Part shown: in pieces, positions 13,909-27,100 of the stretch
Layout of the letters: every line of letters begins with the position of its first letter
How positions within the stretch are numbered: the first letter of the stretch is position 1
NCBI GenBank assembly: GCA_019614645.1
Contig: JABWDB010000008.1
Coordinates: 4,402,001 to 4,466,000 of the forward strand
DNA from: Stratiolaelaps scimitus
Lineage: Eukaryota; Arthropoda; Arachnida; Mesostigmata; Laelapidae
Direction: 5' to 3'
Length of the DNA stretch: 64,000 bases
Program-made: the position numbers and the translations under genes
The notes under the pieces: model-generated
Database searches by the model: none
What the model saw: the letters and a program-made list of their open reading frames with translations, nothing else
Told to the model about the DNA's origin: nothing

Positions 13909-16316
13909 TTTGAATTAGCCTCCAAAATCATTGAACTGAATATGTGAACAGCTTATTTTTCTCTGAGTCAGCCATATCGGCATGCGACATCTATATTCAA
14001 CAAGAACAACATTACCGTATCACTTGCCTAAACGCTGTGTAAAGGAGTCCTATTTGCACTTCGCCATTCGATCTGCCTAAGGCAAAATGGCTGCCCAACC
14101 TGAAGCTCCGTCTCTTCCGTTGGATAATGTGTCGGTCAGCGCGTTTTCCCACATCGTCGATGAGCATCAACGAACTTTACGATGGGCTCTTGAAGACTCT
14201 GGTGCGCGTCGCGGACTATTCCTTGAGTCCGCATGTAGCAGCCTCCATAGGGTCGTCGCTCTGGAGCAGTGACATCGTTGCCTTCCTTAGCGCGAATACT
14301 GATGGTACGAAAGATTCGGTCACCCTTCCTAGCTATCTAGGTAGCCACCTAGAAGCGTATTCAAATGCACCAACTTCTTGCCGATCAGTTCACTGATGCC
14401 AGACAAGGTCGTAAGGTCTATATTTCATTCCTTAGCTTGAGATATGGTTTGGAAGTTAGGTGTAGGTTTGTGTAGCATATTGTTCAAGCCCCGATAAATC
14501 CCACATCAATGAAGTGGCCAAGAAGGCCCTCATTTAGATCAGCTACGCATATTCGAACCTTTGAAACACACACTTTACAGAATCGATGGAAACAATCTAC
14601 GGGGATATGTCCAAGCTGTTGTCTTCCGCAGATAACGTGGTCAGCTGCGATGCCCCCAGAGCTCTTGAGGTATTTGTCACGGGAACATATGTTGATTTAC
14701 AATATACAAGTTTTGGCTCATTGTAATACTTATATAGCATGCCCTTGTTTCATATGATTTTGTGTCTCATAATATACCATAATTAGAGAAGCCGTTGGGG
14801 ACAAGGTGCCAGGCCGAGACCGTTATGGTCCCGAGGAAGGCGATGGCATTGCCTCTCCGCAGAGCGAGGGAGAGGCACTCCACAAGGAAGGATCCCACTC
14901 TCTTGTACCCATTGGCGCGAATCAGCCTGTGGTCGATTCCCTCATGATTTCCAATTATTCATTATATTAAATGCATGGATGATGTTCCATGATGTTTTCT
15001 ACCAATCACAACCCGACGCTCTCGAGTGAATTTCGTTTATCTGCTGTAAGTGCGAATAATCTCGAAACTGTCTCTCACGGTTTTTATAATTTTTGTATAA
15101 TTTTTCTTGCCCTAACGAGAGAACTTCAATGACGAGAAGGCTTATGTCTGGAAGGTATAGTGTTCATATTTTACAAACGCGTAAAAATACGTTGTCCAAG
15201 TGTTAAAGAAAACACCCAAACGGAAACTAACGGTATCCAATTGAAGAAAAAACATTTACATGATGTAGTTTGTAAAAAACTACACCCCTAATTCACAAAA
15301 GGTAAAATGAATTGCACGAACGACTCGTCTTCTGCTCTTTCTGTTTTCTCCTACTAAAAATGCTGCATGTGCCCTAATAATATCTATCTTTGGCTGGACG
15401 TCTTTTAGCGACTCGTCTCGGTTATATACGAAGAAATTGGGATGGAAAACTTCGTCAACGCCTCGAAAGCCGAAGCACTAGCGATGCTCAAGGATCAGAA
15501 CGCGTACCCGAAATCGTACGCCTTGTTCACGAGCTTCCTTGATGACCATGGTCATCGAGGCTACAATGAATTCGACGTGTACCAACGCACGTGGGGTATT
15601 AACGAGGAGCCCGTTATCGGCACCCTTCAATCTATGATGCGTAACAACCTCCACGAGAACCCTACCGCAAAAGTCCACGAGAGTGTGTGGACTGCCATGA
15701 AGAGCATTCACTGCAAGCTGACCTTCTGGCAACAGTTCGTATGATGAACCACTCGATAATTCATCTATATGTTTTTCTAGCTGTCACAAATATAAATCGT
15801 ATAACAATTTTAAAGGCAAAGGCTATATATTGGTTTATTAAAGGAACTGCAGTTTTACAATGTCTAAGTTGTCTTATATGTCACCACGTCGCGGAACTCG
15901 AACCTGTGGCTTCCGGCCTTTTTCAGCTAGAGCCGTTTTTCGCCGTCTAAGCCATCGCGTTAGAACGACCACAGGCCCTTTATAATATATATATATATGT
16001 ATATGCCCTGACGACAACTGAGAGTACAAAATTGAACATTACACCTTCGGCTGACGATTCTCTCACAGGCTTCGTCTCGCTGGCATCGTGTACCTGACTA
16101 GAAAGGCTGTGGGTAATCGTGAAAACAGCAAGTCCCTGGCGATCTGGGGCAACCACGTGTGTCGCCAGTGGTGTTGGGCTCTGGCAAGCGAGATGCACAA
16201 ACAGGGCAGGCTTCCTGACAAAGATTTATTCTTTTTCTGTACTCTTCACGAAATCTTCAAACTTCGTAAAGAACGGGACCCCACTGTAATTGCAAGGTAT
16301 AATCGATGCGCTCAGC

Positions 16317-16356
<40 letters not shown>

Positions 16357-17638
16357 CATACATATTACGTTGGAGATTTCGCTTTGTAACACTTAATAAT
16401 CTATCTCAGTGTATATTGTATTTTTCTTGAGACTGTGAATTCTACCTAAGCCCATATGACTCAATGGAAATAAAACAGTTTCAAAATTTGTATAAGTTGG
16501 ATGAATTTACAGCAACAATCTTCCTTAAATTTCTATGAAAGTATTAGATCAACAAAGTATACTCCAAGCGACTCCAACTGGGTAGCTGCTTAATATTCCG
16601 CAAGATATAATCAGAGGCTTGTAAATCTCCACAGAGCCCATCATCGAAAACGAGTGTATCCTGAACTAGTCGCACTCCACTTTCCCGAGTACTCGAGAGG
16701 AATCGCCCGTCCTGTACGTACAGTTCAGTCAACTCAGTGATCATTTAAATAAGCCATGTATGTGTCGAAAAACAACACGATCGTATCATATTATACAGTT
16801 CGCTATGAAGACGGCCTGCAGTTTTTCTACATCGATCTAACAAGTGAATGCATCTGAGAGTCTCCAGAGGTCGCTATGACATTTTAAGGTGGATATGTTG
16901 GCCAGTCAGGTTTCATACGCACTGGATAGACAATAAGATCAAGGATGAATCTCATATTCCAGATCGTCGAAGAGCCTCCCACGTTTGAAGATGGAGTAGT
17001 GAAGATCAGCGGTTTCCCCATCAGCAAAGGCCGTATCCAAGCCAAGGCCCGTGTGATTACTACTATCGACGATGCGCCTTCTATTCAGGTTTGGAGTCTG
17101 TTCCATCCTTACGGTTTGCGGCAATGACCCAAACATATCCAAACAACACATTAAGATGTTGGTTGGTCAAACATTCAGCCCTCACAAGTAAAGTTCTACT
17201 CCGAACAGAGACACACTCACACAGGCAGCCACATGCTAATATGTGTTGAATTTGCCTTTTCGCGTTACGCTGTTTCAGTGACGCTGCCAATTGTTAATTA
17301 AATCTGAATTATTTTTGTTGTCGCATAGCATCATACCTGGATGAATATATTGTCTGCTTGATTTATTATTTCAGCGCGGCGAAATACTCATCACGTACGC
17401 GACTGACATCGGTTGGTCACCGTATTTCCCGCTGCTGTCGGGAATCGCTACGGAGCTGGGTGGACTGATGTCGCACGGGGCTGTCGTGGCCCGCGAATAC
17501 GGCCTTCCCTGCGTTGTGGGCGTCTTTGGAGCACGACAGGCCTTCCGTACGGGGGACACTGTCCTGCTCGATGGATCCAACGGATTTATACTTAGGGTTG
17601 AGGAGGCGGGGCAGAATTCTGTCCAAGCCGTTCCGTAA
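4985..17638 (+). CDS. Membrane-anchored rifampicin-phosphotransferase-like protein (ATP-grasp/His-domain dikinase family), copy 2
   Basis: I read 23 exons: 4985-5114, 5982-6157, 6835-7026, 7514-7584, 8106-8150, 8459-8575, 8876-9291, 9606-9756, 10469-10524, 10693-11195, 11424-11636, 12132-12249, 12535-12805, 13160-13232, 13350-13454, 13551-13718, 14082-14304, 14581-14669, 15409-15734, 16069-16296, 16635-16713, 16963-17088 and 17375-17638 (TAA). The sum is 4,140 nt, or 1,379 residues. An in-frame TGA nine bases upstream supports the start. Hydrophobic stretches lie near residues 17-33 and 44-58, so a membrane anchor is likely. Residues of about 100-450 are unassigned. The ATP-grasp domain starts near 452 (LTGGKGSSLAVL about 473-484, VPAGIVVTTAAF, RSSCAGEDSEDMSAAGQ from 591, GDWRDIEWAFAGETLYALQ in exon 13). 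The middle domain has HGHRGYNEFDVY (exon 19) and NRENSKS (exon 20). The phosphohistidine is about H1326. The PEP/pyruvate barrel of PEP synthase is absent. By family, ATP would phosphorylate the His, which then passes phosphate to an unknown acceptor. Confidence 0.88.
12871..12937 (+). repeat. SINE (family B) fragment in an intron of copy 2
   Basis: The segment includes GTCCGTCTTATGAAGCAATG and GTACCGTGGACGTTAAATGT. It matches the body of the element at 36242-36420, which has GTCTGTCTTACGAAGCAATG and GCACCGTGGACGTTAAATGT. It lies in the intron 12806-13159. The tRNA-like head is missing here. Confidence 0.65.
13851..13906. repeat. (AT)n microsatellite
   Basis: A pure AT run of 56 bases lies in the intron 13719-14081 of dikinase-like copy 2. 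Similar AT runs occur at about 5287-5310, 16320-16351, 19322-19396, 34148-34176, 44868-44906, 59283-59330 and 63157-63192. Confidence 0.9.
14795..14928 (-). repeat. Dispersed repeat (family C) in an intron of copy 2, reverse orientation
   Basis: GGGGACAAGGTGCCAGGCCG, then GAGACCGTTATGGTCCC, and later TTGGCGCGAATCAGCCT, are the reverse complement of blocks at 27223-27370 and 52936-53080. It lies in the intron 14670-15408. No terminal repeats or coding content were seen, and the family is not recognised. Confidence 0.6.
15829..15979 (-). repeat. Full-length tRNA-derived SINE (family A)
   Basis: Read on the minus strand, this starts GGGCCTGTGGTCGTTCTAAC and passes through CACAGGTTCGAGTTCC, a good RNA polymerase III B-box core (GGTTCGAGTTCC). 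It ends CTGCAGTTCCTTTAATAAAC. The head looks like a degenerate tRNA with a long variable arm. It sits in the intron 15735-16068 of dikinase-like copy 2. Related 3' ends occur at 3178-3260, about 19600-19670, 61080-61130 and 63930-64000. Confidence 0.7.
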
Positions 17639-19319
17639 TGTAGAACAAAGACGGGATCGTAGCACCGACCGGGGGTGCTATATCATCATGAAAATAAATT
17701 TCAGATAAGCTTTGAAAATCGAATTGTTTTTCGTTAAACCGTTAATTGGGTGACGGGGGCAACATAGATACACAGTCGCGCAAGTGCAGCTTATTTCTTT
17801 ATATAAATAAACTGAATTGCGTTAGGTGGATGCCAAGTGACACTTCACTTTTATAGCAGTTCGTCTAAATGGGACAAATTATGCCAAAAAAAATATCGAA
17901 AGGCCAAGGCCCACCATAATACTCGAAATCTATGTAACGCGCATAACAAATGTATTGAGCAACGAAGGACAGCATCACTCTCACCACTAATATTTGCTCA
18001 GGTGGTACTTTCCAACACTCAGAATAAAAGTTGACGCGACCACTGACCCAAGTATCATTTCAGTGGAGGGCAGACACTGAAATCGTCGTCGATGTTAGGA
18101 GCAACCTGCAGCCACAATACAAGACCCCGCCCCATCATGTCCGTTGTTGCTGTGATTACTGGGTGTAATCATAACCTGTGTGTTGTTACCATTCGTACTC
18201 TGTCTGTAAAAGTACTTGCTTCTGGCCGCTGAAATAGCACAGGCAGATAGATATCAGGCTTTTCTTCAAGCTGAACTGTGAAATATTTCATTTTAGCTTA
18301 CGGTTATCCAATTTTAGTGAATGAACGCTTTGAGTATTCAGGTTCCGCCAAATGCTCAATCTTGATATTTACATACATAGAGCAGAAGTGATCTCTGATG
18401 ACTATAATTAACACTAGCTGGATGAGCAGAGATTTTAATAATTGACTGTTTTCATTAAATTCATATGAAGTCCTCCCGGTCAAACTAAACACCAGTTCAG
18501 TACTGTTACACGGTCTGCGATGCATTTCATAGAAGCGCTATAATATTACATAGACAAGTTATAATACATTGCTGCATAGAACATAACAAACGACAACATT
18601 TCTTCTCCGTAATATGGCTCAAATATATAACATCTATTTATCGTATATGCGATAAACGCATTTTGTCATCGCTATCATCCAGGAAGCAAGAACCATCATG
18701 TGATAATATTTCAGTCCTCTCTCAACGGCAGTCAGCTCTGGACATCACACTTAACTCGGACGAATTACTCAATGCCGAAGGTCAGCTATAGACCGCACTC
18801 ATTATGTTGGCCACAGTCATTATGTAGATGTTGTCACTACGGCACACGGTATACTAGGATGAAAAATACGTTGCCTGTTCGCCCAGATGCGATGTCTGAC
18901 GTTCACGGCATTGACAGTGACTGACCTGTTAGCGAGTGTCGGCTGGCCGCATTCAGGATTATTCTGAAGCAAGTCATATTGGCAGTGATATTGCAGCCAC
19001 TGTGGTTCGAAGAAGAGTTCGTACCGAAAACGAGCGTTGGGTCTGCCTCACTAAGCATAAGAGTTGACAATTGTTAATTGCATGGTCGCAATTCAAATCA
19101 CCGTACACAGGATGATGAGTATAATTTTCGATGCCAAATGTTGGAGTGTTGGCTTTTTTTCTGAGGTGATTCGACGGGTGCTGTGGACTACACTCTGGCT
19201 TATTCGCTGTCCTCGGGAGAAAGTCAGAGATGACGCAGATACACGTAAGTCCAATTTATAACTGTTGCTGAGAAACATTGTGTAAATATAGGCCCATGCA
19301 GATACTTGAGTTATAAATG

Positions 19320-19367
<48 letters not shown>

Positions 19368-21130
19368 CACATAATATATATATATATATATATATATTTA
19401 TAAATACGACTGTACTATTTCGCGTATATGTTTGCCTGTAGTCGGTGCATTCCGTGTATATTGCCTCTTATACTACGAATTATTCGTATATTTTACATTC
19501 GAATTATATAACAGATATACAACACATATATAACATATTTTTATGGTTATTAATCCTGTCGACAGTTTGCACTCGCACTGTGATGTAATAATCTTCTGTA
19601 ATCTTTTTTTAACGAGAACTTAAATATTATAAAAAAGCTACAGTTCCGTCATTAAACAACAATTTGAACATATATATATATATATATATATCTGCTACTC
19701 CACGATTCAGAATGACGAATCAATGAAAGTTCATTGTCGGTCGGACAAGTCGTAAGGCAGGTGCGTTATGTGGGATGAGCATTGCTTTGTCAGCAGGTCA
19801 TGAGTATCACCTGCAACAATGGAACGCAGTGAACGCAATACAATCAATTGTCACCTGTATTGGCCTTTCTCTAAGCCCGATGTAATAACTATCCGCCCAA
19901 AGCATTGGGCCGACTCACTCATGGCAAAACAATAGCCTTCATGCGCAATTTAAGAATGAGCGCTTACCTCCTGCCAAGCTGGGAAAATGATTACAGCAAA
20001 TGTTTTACTCTTGGTAATGACGGCTAGTTCCTTATAGTAGGAGGGCGTGACAACGTTGACAATTTTCTGATTTAAGCATAATTCAACAAATGTAATATAT
20101 ATATATATATATTAAATTTGTTGAATTATGCTTAAATCAGAAGATTGTTACCCAAAATTGTCAACGTTGTCATGCCCTTCTCAACATTTGCTCTAATCAT
20201 GTTGACGGCTTGGCAGGAGGAAATCGCTCATTCATGAATTGCATATATATATATACATGCTATTCATATATTGCACAATATCGTGCACCTAAGTACAGTA
20301 TATTTCTTAAATGGAACAATCTACGCATTTGTTAACAGTGGCTACGCAATGCCATCCTCCGCCCATACTTTGTTATCTTGCCATCGCGACATAATAAACT
20401 AGTACTGCATAGATTCTCTATTCCAACTTCAGACAAACTGTCCTCGTCTTCTTTTTTGTGATGCAGCTCTGATAGGCGAGGGAATCTGCCGTGACCCTGA
20501 GTGAGTCGAATGACTTGCGTGTGTTAACCCTCGCAAACGTTACTCTAAGGCACACACACACGCACACCTACACAACAACAACCACAACAACACCAGCCCA
20601 CGAGAACTCTCCCCGCGTTTGAACTGAATTGCTGGCTTAGTCAAGGTCATCCATTGGTCAGTCACATCGATGACGGCAAAGTGAGGCCCATTAACAATCG
20701 CAGTAGCCGACGCACAAGGTCTCACAAGCTGTTTGCCCTTACAAGTATCTTCTCCGATCTCGATTGTGTTACGGGCAGCAATCGTGAGTGGATTTGAGCG
20801 AGCTCATGCCTTGTGAGAGCGCTGAAAGGAAGCCGGGCGCTGGAGGGGGGTATGGTAGTCGACCCGTCTCTCTCTCTCTCACTCTTTCTCTCTCCATTTT
20901 GTCTCGTTAACTCGGCAAAAACGCTGACACATATTCTGGATTGAGGATTGTTCAATTGCCAATGCACTGCGTGTTGTCTTATAGGCTGGCTGGCGAGTTT
21001 CTTTACTGGTCGTGTGCCTCTCTCGGGATACCTGTTGGGACAGGAAACCTACCTAACGTGCTGTTAATGTGTACCAGTTAGTCGTGTCTAGTGGCTACTG
21101 ACTGCAATCCCCACGCTGCCTGCCTACGTG
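17639..21130. other. Intergenic region between copies 2 and 3
   Basis: AATAAA motifs at 17693-17698 and 17806-17811 suit the 3' end of copy 2. The rest holds AT microsatellites (19322-19396, 19670-19690), a SINE-type tail near 19600-19670, and a large inverted repeat at 19941-20243. CAA/CAC repeats at 20549-20595 and a CT run at 20866-20893 lie upstream of copy 3. Short frames at 18304-18525, 18700-18924 and 19064-19261 show no recognisable similarity. The final 500 bases presumably contain the promoter of copy 3. Confidence 0.6.
19941..20243. repeat. Large imperfect inverted repeat with AT core (MITE-like)
   Basis: The left arm (19941-20092) and right arm (about 20112-20243) are reverse complements over most of their length. 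Matched blocks include GACAACGTTGACAATTTT and TGATTTAAGCATAATTCAAC on the left, and ATTGTCAACGTTGTCATGCC and TTGAATTATGCTTAAATCAG on the right. Outer blocks CCTCCTGCCAAG and GGCTTGGCAGGAGG also pair. The left arm has about 40 extra bases. The centre is an AT run. No coding frame lies within. Confidence 0.8.
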
Positions 21131-24100
21131 ATGTCTCTTCCTCTAGGACCAGCAGATTGGACTGGAATTCTTACCAGCGCTTTGCAATGGATTCTATTAA
21201 AAGTGCTGTGGGTGCTCGGATGTCCAGCAACGAAGCGACGTGGCGGTGATGAGTGTGAGCAGATTACTGGCGTAATATGATTCAATATATAATAAATGGT
21301 TCAATTCGCACAGTGTGCCACATGCGAGTTCATGTGTTTCGTTTACGACTCGTTGAACGATGGCTGACAGTGATGGCGGCGCGACCTATGAAGATAAGGC
21401 GAATATTTACGGGCGGAATTGTCATAGAACCCACGATATCACCAGTATATGTTCGTTCGTACAGCAAAAATGAAAATACAGCCTGCAGCAGAAACGCGTC
21501 AAAGCATACCTTGACTAACTCAAGATGCCTAGACAAATAGTATTGCTCAAAATCTGTATGCAGTACAATATTGATCGCCCATTCGTACGTTGTATAAAGA
21601 GACAGAAATGTGGCGGTTTTCAATCTGGCTATCTGATGTCCTGCTCATGCGGTGTCATTGTGTAGGGTTGTTGGAAAATATAGCTCTATTGTAATCTCTG
21701 AAAATACCGGTCCCGAGCTCCGGACCCGTGCACACTCAGATTGGTGCGGGGAGCTAGCAACGGGTATATCTCTTCGTCTCTTCTAAAGGTCTCTCCTGAT
21801 GGCTATTTAGCGTGCTCGAACGTATAGGTTATCGATAACGATTTTAAGCATACTAGTTAGCCGGGAGTAAGCGGTGCATAAGTTTTGTAAAAAAAATGTG
21901 ATCTCAGTTTCGATTCCCAGAAATCGTGGTTTGCTGGGATATACTTAGCATTGCCTTACAGTCATATAAATCTGCTGGAAGAAGTCTGGACAAGTCAAAC
22001 GTGACCGACCGTCCGGATAAGGCCAAAAGTAGGAAAAAAGACGATGAATATCCCCACTCCTGGCCAGCGCTACGATTGCTCTACCATGAGCCTGGCACGT
22101 CCTCGAAGCACTGCTGGTCCAAGGCCTATCCTAGAGGGAAAAGAGATGAGGGTCCTCCAGGGGAGAAAGGATAGCTGACAATAGTTTTGCCATAACAAAA
22201 GTCTCTCTCTCTCTCTCTCTCTCCAGCAGCATTCAATGTACCACGAGCGGGGTTACATGAGCGTCGTTGATAAATGACCAACAGGAACGATAAACACGTC
22301 GTTCGTTTGTTATAGCATAACCAATGATGATATTAGCGTTTAGAAAATACAGCTACCATAGGAAAGACATAGATGATCTACGACACTCACGATACGTGTT
22401 ATTATACATCCGACTATATACGGAGAAAAATGCGCTGACAGATCAAATTATAAGAGCAATCATATATTCAGGCATATTTGCAGAAAATATCACCCAGGGA
22501 TATTTCATTCCCATGTTCGCAATGGCTACAATCTGCTGCCCACGTCAAAGTAGAAGCAATGTAAAATTTGACACGTGAGAACCTTTGCAAGCCGAGTCAT
22601 CTGCCGAGCCTGGACGTACCTGGACGAAACACGGGTTGTACATAGCGTCGTGTTAGATCTGCAGTATGCAAATGAAACTGAACCCAAGCATTCGGTCCAC
22701 TCGGCTACCGATCGAGTGTCACTCGTATCAAGCAAATCAGTCTTGAACTCAAACGACCCACTAGGTCACCCCCAAGACAAACCCATTCCAATGCGAGGTC
22801 TTGGCTAGGAGAGTAGTCAGCGGAAAAAAAAACGCCCACCATAAAGCACCCAGCCTTATTGTCAGACACTTCCAAGTCATTAACAAAATAGACAAAGTTA
22901 GACTTTCTCTTATATATTCGAAATCGAATAGCTACGTTCGGCCAACGAGCGCCCGGTATTCCCCTTATCGGTGCATTCGCAAATCTGACTCGATTAGTGT
23001 TTCTATATTTTCCTTATTTTAGCCATATCGTATCTGCTGCGTCTTGTGTATTGTCATCTGTATTTCCGCTTCTGGAGGCGTTCCATCTTCCCCACATACG
23101 ATTACGTCTCCTACGAGCCGGTCCAGAGATCGTTCATCGCGCACGAAGCTGAATACAAGACGGAATATCCCGCGTCTCAAAAACAACTCGAAGATGGGGT
23201 AACTTTATAGATAGTGACTACTAGTCAAAGTACTAGTCAGATATTGAGTGCGTGCAGCCGGCCACCAGTAATGTGAATGACTTTATGAATGAGTATGATT
23301 TAGCAGAACAATGTTGGATCAATTTATCGAAGCACGATATGAAATTTCCATCAGAGAAACACACAGAGGCCATTCAGTATTCCAATAATATATAACAAAG
23401 TGCCTCTCACGTCTCATGGTTAGTTCAAGTGGGTTGGTTCAGCGAGATCAATAAAATTCGGTTTAAAAAATGGCAGATGAGTGAGAAAATAATTATGTAT
23501 CTTTGTGCTCTAATTTTGATTTGTTTGAAACGTGACCAACGAAAAAATTTTTTACACACATCTCGTCCCGGTATACCTATGGTGAGCATTTGTCAACGCT
23601 CGCAACTTGGCCAAGCCGTACAGCTCGAATCTCGTTTTCTTCGTTGAGTACGTTAATAACTACATACGCGTTTTACGTGTCTGCTCAACTAGGGTTCACA
23701 GGAATTGCTTCTGGCAGCGATGCGGTCAACTGGAGAGTTCCTGTTCGTCCGTATGGTACGCGCATCCCAAAGGCAGGCACAGGTGCACCTCATGCTCAAA
23801 GACCTGAAGGGCAGGGTGTTTACAAACTCCCAGGATGCCAGCGGGCATCTCCCGCTCGACATCAGTCAAGGCAGCAAGTTTCAGGTACGCCACACATATT
23901 CCGGGTCTATCGAATCCCCCAAATATAACTACCCATATCATGGAGCACTTTTTCGATTTCTATCAAAAATGTTAAGAGATGCCAGGGTAGACACACACAG
24001 TCATTGAGGGTGAGGTGTCCAACTGCTAGTTTCAAGGCAAAGTGAAACAGAGCGAGAGGGAAGATACGTGGTTCTCATTTTCCTTTAACTCCACCACCTC

Positions 24101-27100
24101 ACAAGTCCCACGTCTCGTCGTTCCGCATGATGCAACAATGTGTATTTTTCCTCCTTAGAACTTTTCCCTGTATAGTTCACTTTTAGCCGTAACCGCTGAA
24201 CTGTTCCCGTGGGTCGCAGTGAGCTGGCTACTTATTTTCGGGAGTTAAAGTCATATAGACACGTAGCGTAGTATATGTTTCGAGGCACGTAGGTAGATGG
24301 ATACACCTGGTCAAATAATAGCGGGTCCAATCGGTTCTATTCTAGGTTGGCAATTTCGAAATATTTGAAAGTAGAAAAATTCCAAAACCTTGCACAGTTG
24401 ACCTTATCCGTACTTTAACGTGTGTTCTTCGCTTATACCACTTCACAAGTGCGACCTCTTGTGGATCTGGTGTAACAATTTGTCTAGCGTTTTCGTCCTT
24501 GAAAACTTTCATTGTGAAGTTCACTTTCGGCTGATCAAATATAGCCTACTCGGTTGTCTCGTCCATTCGGAAGCGGACCTCGAAGTGTTCGTCGCATCGT
24601 TGTGATCCGTTTGTTTCTTTAGTAATAATAATAATAATAATGCTGCCTCATATAATCAAATATATCTATACCCACTTTCAGGCTGGCGGTCTGCGAATGC
24701 TTTGCATTGAGCCCATGCGAAGGTGGAGAATCGCATTCAACGGCATGATGGTGTAAGTGTGTTTTTCGCGCACTCTATCCCGAGCGAGATTGTCAAAAGT
24801 AAAAATGTAACCTAAGAATAACAATAATTAGCTAGTAAGGAAAGCACCACTGTAACTCACTAAACGTAAATTCATACCGCTTTGTTTTAATTCCCTTTTA
24901 ATTCGGTCAGTTGTGTAGCGTTGCCGTTTATGCCAGGAAATTGCAGGTCGCAGTTGTTACTCTGTTTTTAATCTCACATACAGCAGCCATGACAATCAAG
25001 AGCGCAACCTTTGTATCATATTATAGTTGTGGGTTGGTCGACACAATTGGCTGCATTTAGAGTTAGTTTTTTAAATTTTCATTGACTCATCTCAACCAGA
25101 TCGCGTTAGCCGTATTCTATTTCATTTTATGACTATGTGCATTTGTTTTTAATTTCACAATATGATATTCATAATATATAATATATAAAAAGCATTGAAA
25201 ATATTAAAAATGCTTGAGTTGATCGTTTCCATTGGAAATTTCCCACGATAATAGTTACCTAAATATACGATACGGATTTCAGGAACAAGGAGACTGGTGA
25301 GCCGAGATACATCCGCTTCGTTCTCATGTAAGTTCGTAAAGTGACCCTAAGCGTATACCTCTAAAGCAGACCGATTTCAATAGAATAACCATTGCGGTGT
25401 GCCTTAGCCAAACAAACAGGTTAATGGGGTTACTTTTGACGCAAAAACGGTTTCGATCCTTTTTTCTAGACTTTGTAACACCTCACACGTTTTCTGCTCC
25501 GAGCTCTGAAGAAGGCTATTTTCCGCCTTGGAAATGGGATACAATATTCGGTTCTATATTTATTGAAGTGTTTCCACAGATTGGCCAGAACTGGTTGGTT
25601 GTCCCAGTTGAAGCCTTACTCAGCCATTCATTCTTGCTTCATGACCGAAATTTCAATGATCCGATTCGGTGGGTGTTGCTTCTGCACACGTCTGCACCTG
25701 CCCGATATCTAAGTCTCATTCATCTTCTATTATAGATGGAGCGCGTACTCGGATGTGGCCGACTGGCAAAGCAAGACGCCCACAAATCGACTAATCGAGT
25801 ACTGCCTGGACCCTGAACAAAAGTTGTCCCAGACGATCAGCGCAATTGAACTGTACGTTTAGCATTTATCAAACTTTTAGGTAGTACGCTTGCTATATAT
25901 GTTGCACTCAAGGATAGTTCTTGATCTGCACGACTGACGCTTTGCACGTAACCACGTGGGCGCCGAGAAGCACACGAATCCTAAAGTGAAAATTTCAATT
26001 CGTCTACAGATGTCAAGATCATCTAAATGGCTATGAGCAGAGTGGCTACATCATTGGATCACTCCAGGTTGGCAAGCCTTCAACGTCAGAACAGAATGAG
26101 CCATCGTCGCCTTCAGGAGACTCACACGAGGTCGAGGAAGAGGAGCAAGAACTTCACTTACGAGGCAATTTTGTGAGGATGAGACATCCACGCGACAACG
26201 ATGCAGCCAGGGTTGGAGGGTTGTCTGAACTCAACGGGTTTTCGCACTCATTCGTTTACAGCGCCAAAGGCCAGATACTCCAGCTAACTGGTCTAAAATT
26301 CGCGAACAACGAGCGCGGATTTGTTTTCGGAAGTTTCGTGGGCACCTCTCAATTCAAAGATCCCCTTGAGCACGTGCTCACCGATACGGGCAAGGAAGCC
26401 GACATCCGCGAGATATTAACATCGCCTGTACTTAAACTAAAGACCTGTAAGTGGAACTAAACTCATCAAGATATATCTTGCTCGTATGCACTTCGGACCA
26501 AAGTACTATATATTTAAGTAACGGCGAATAAGGGAAAGAACGATAGCGCAACACAAAGGCGAATTTTGACAAGCACAGTTCCGCTGCTTGGTCCTGTGTT
26601 TAGCCTATGGACTTTCGGGAAAATCTCCCTGGGCCAAATCAAAATGAGCTCCTACGTGATGGGGCACGTAGATATTGCAATGTTCGAGGATAACGATATA
26701 TGCTTGCGTATCATAACGTTATACGGAGATTAATACGGCGTCATAGTTGAAGGCGAATTTCGCCTGCTGGCTTTTTAGAGATTATAGATATTTTTTTGAT
26801 TCAATCTGAACGCCTCAAGCCATCGTATGCACATAAACGATTTATATGCATTTGTGGTCTCCAATTAGAGACAAGCAAATGTGGAAAACTCTCAATCGTA
26901 AATTGGTCGATGCGTCTTTACATTGCAGTTGAGCTGTCGCATGATCTCCTGAGTTCTGAAGGGGAAATTATAAGTTCTTCCAAGTCCTTCCTCGGCTGGA
27001 ACAACGAACTTCGGGTCTCCACCTTCGAGGCAATGATCGATGGCATCAAAGCCTTCGGAATTACCGTCCAGGGTGTCATGTACGTATGTTTTACAACAAC

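Noticed and set aside
15735..15744. Exon 19 of copy 2 ending after TTC at GTATGA
   Set aside because: That donor gives phase 0, but the next exon in all three copies needs two incoming bases. The donor GTTCGT four bases upstream (also present in copy 3) restores the frame.
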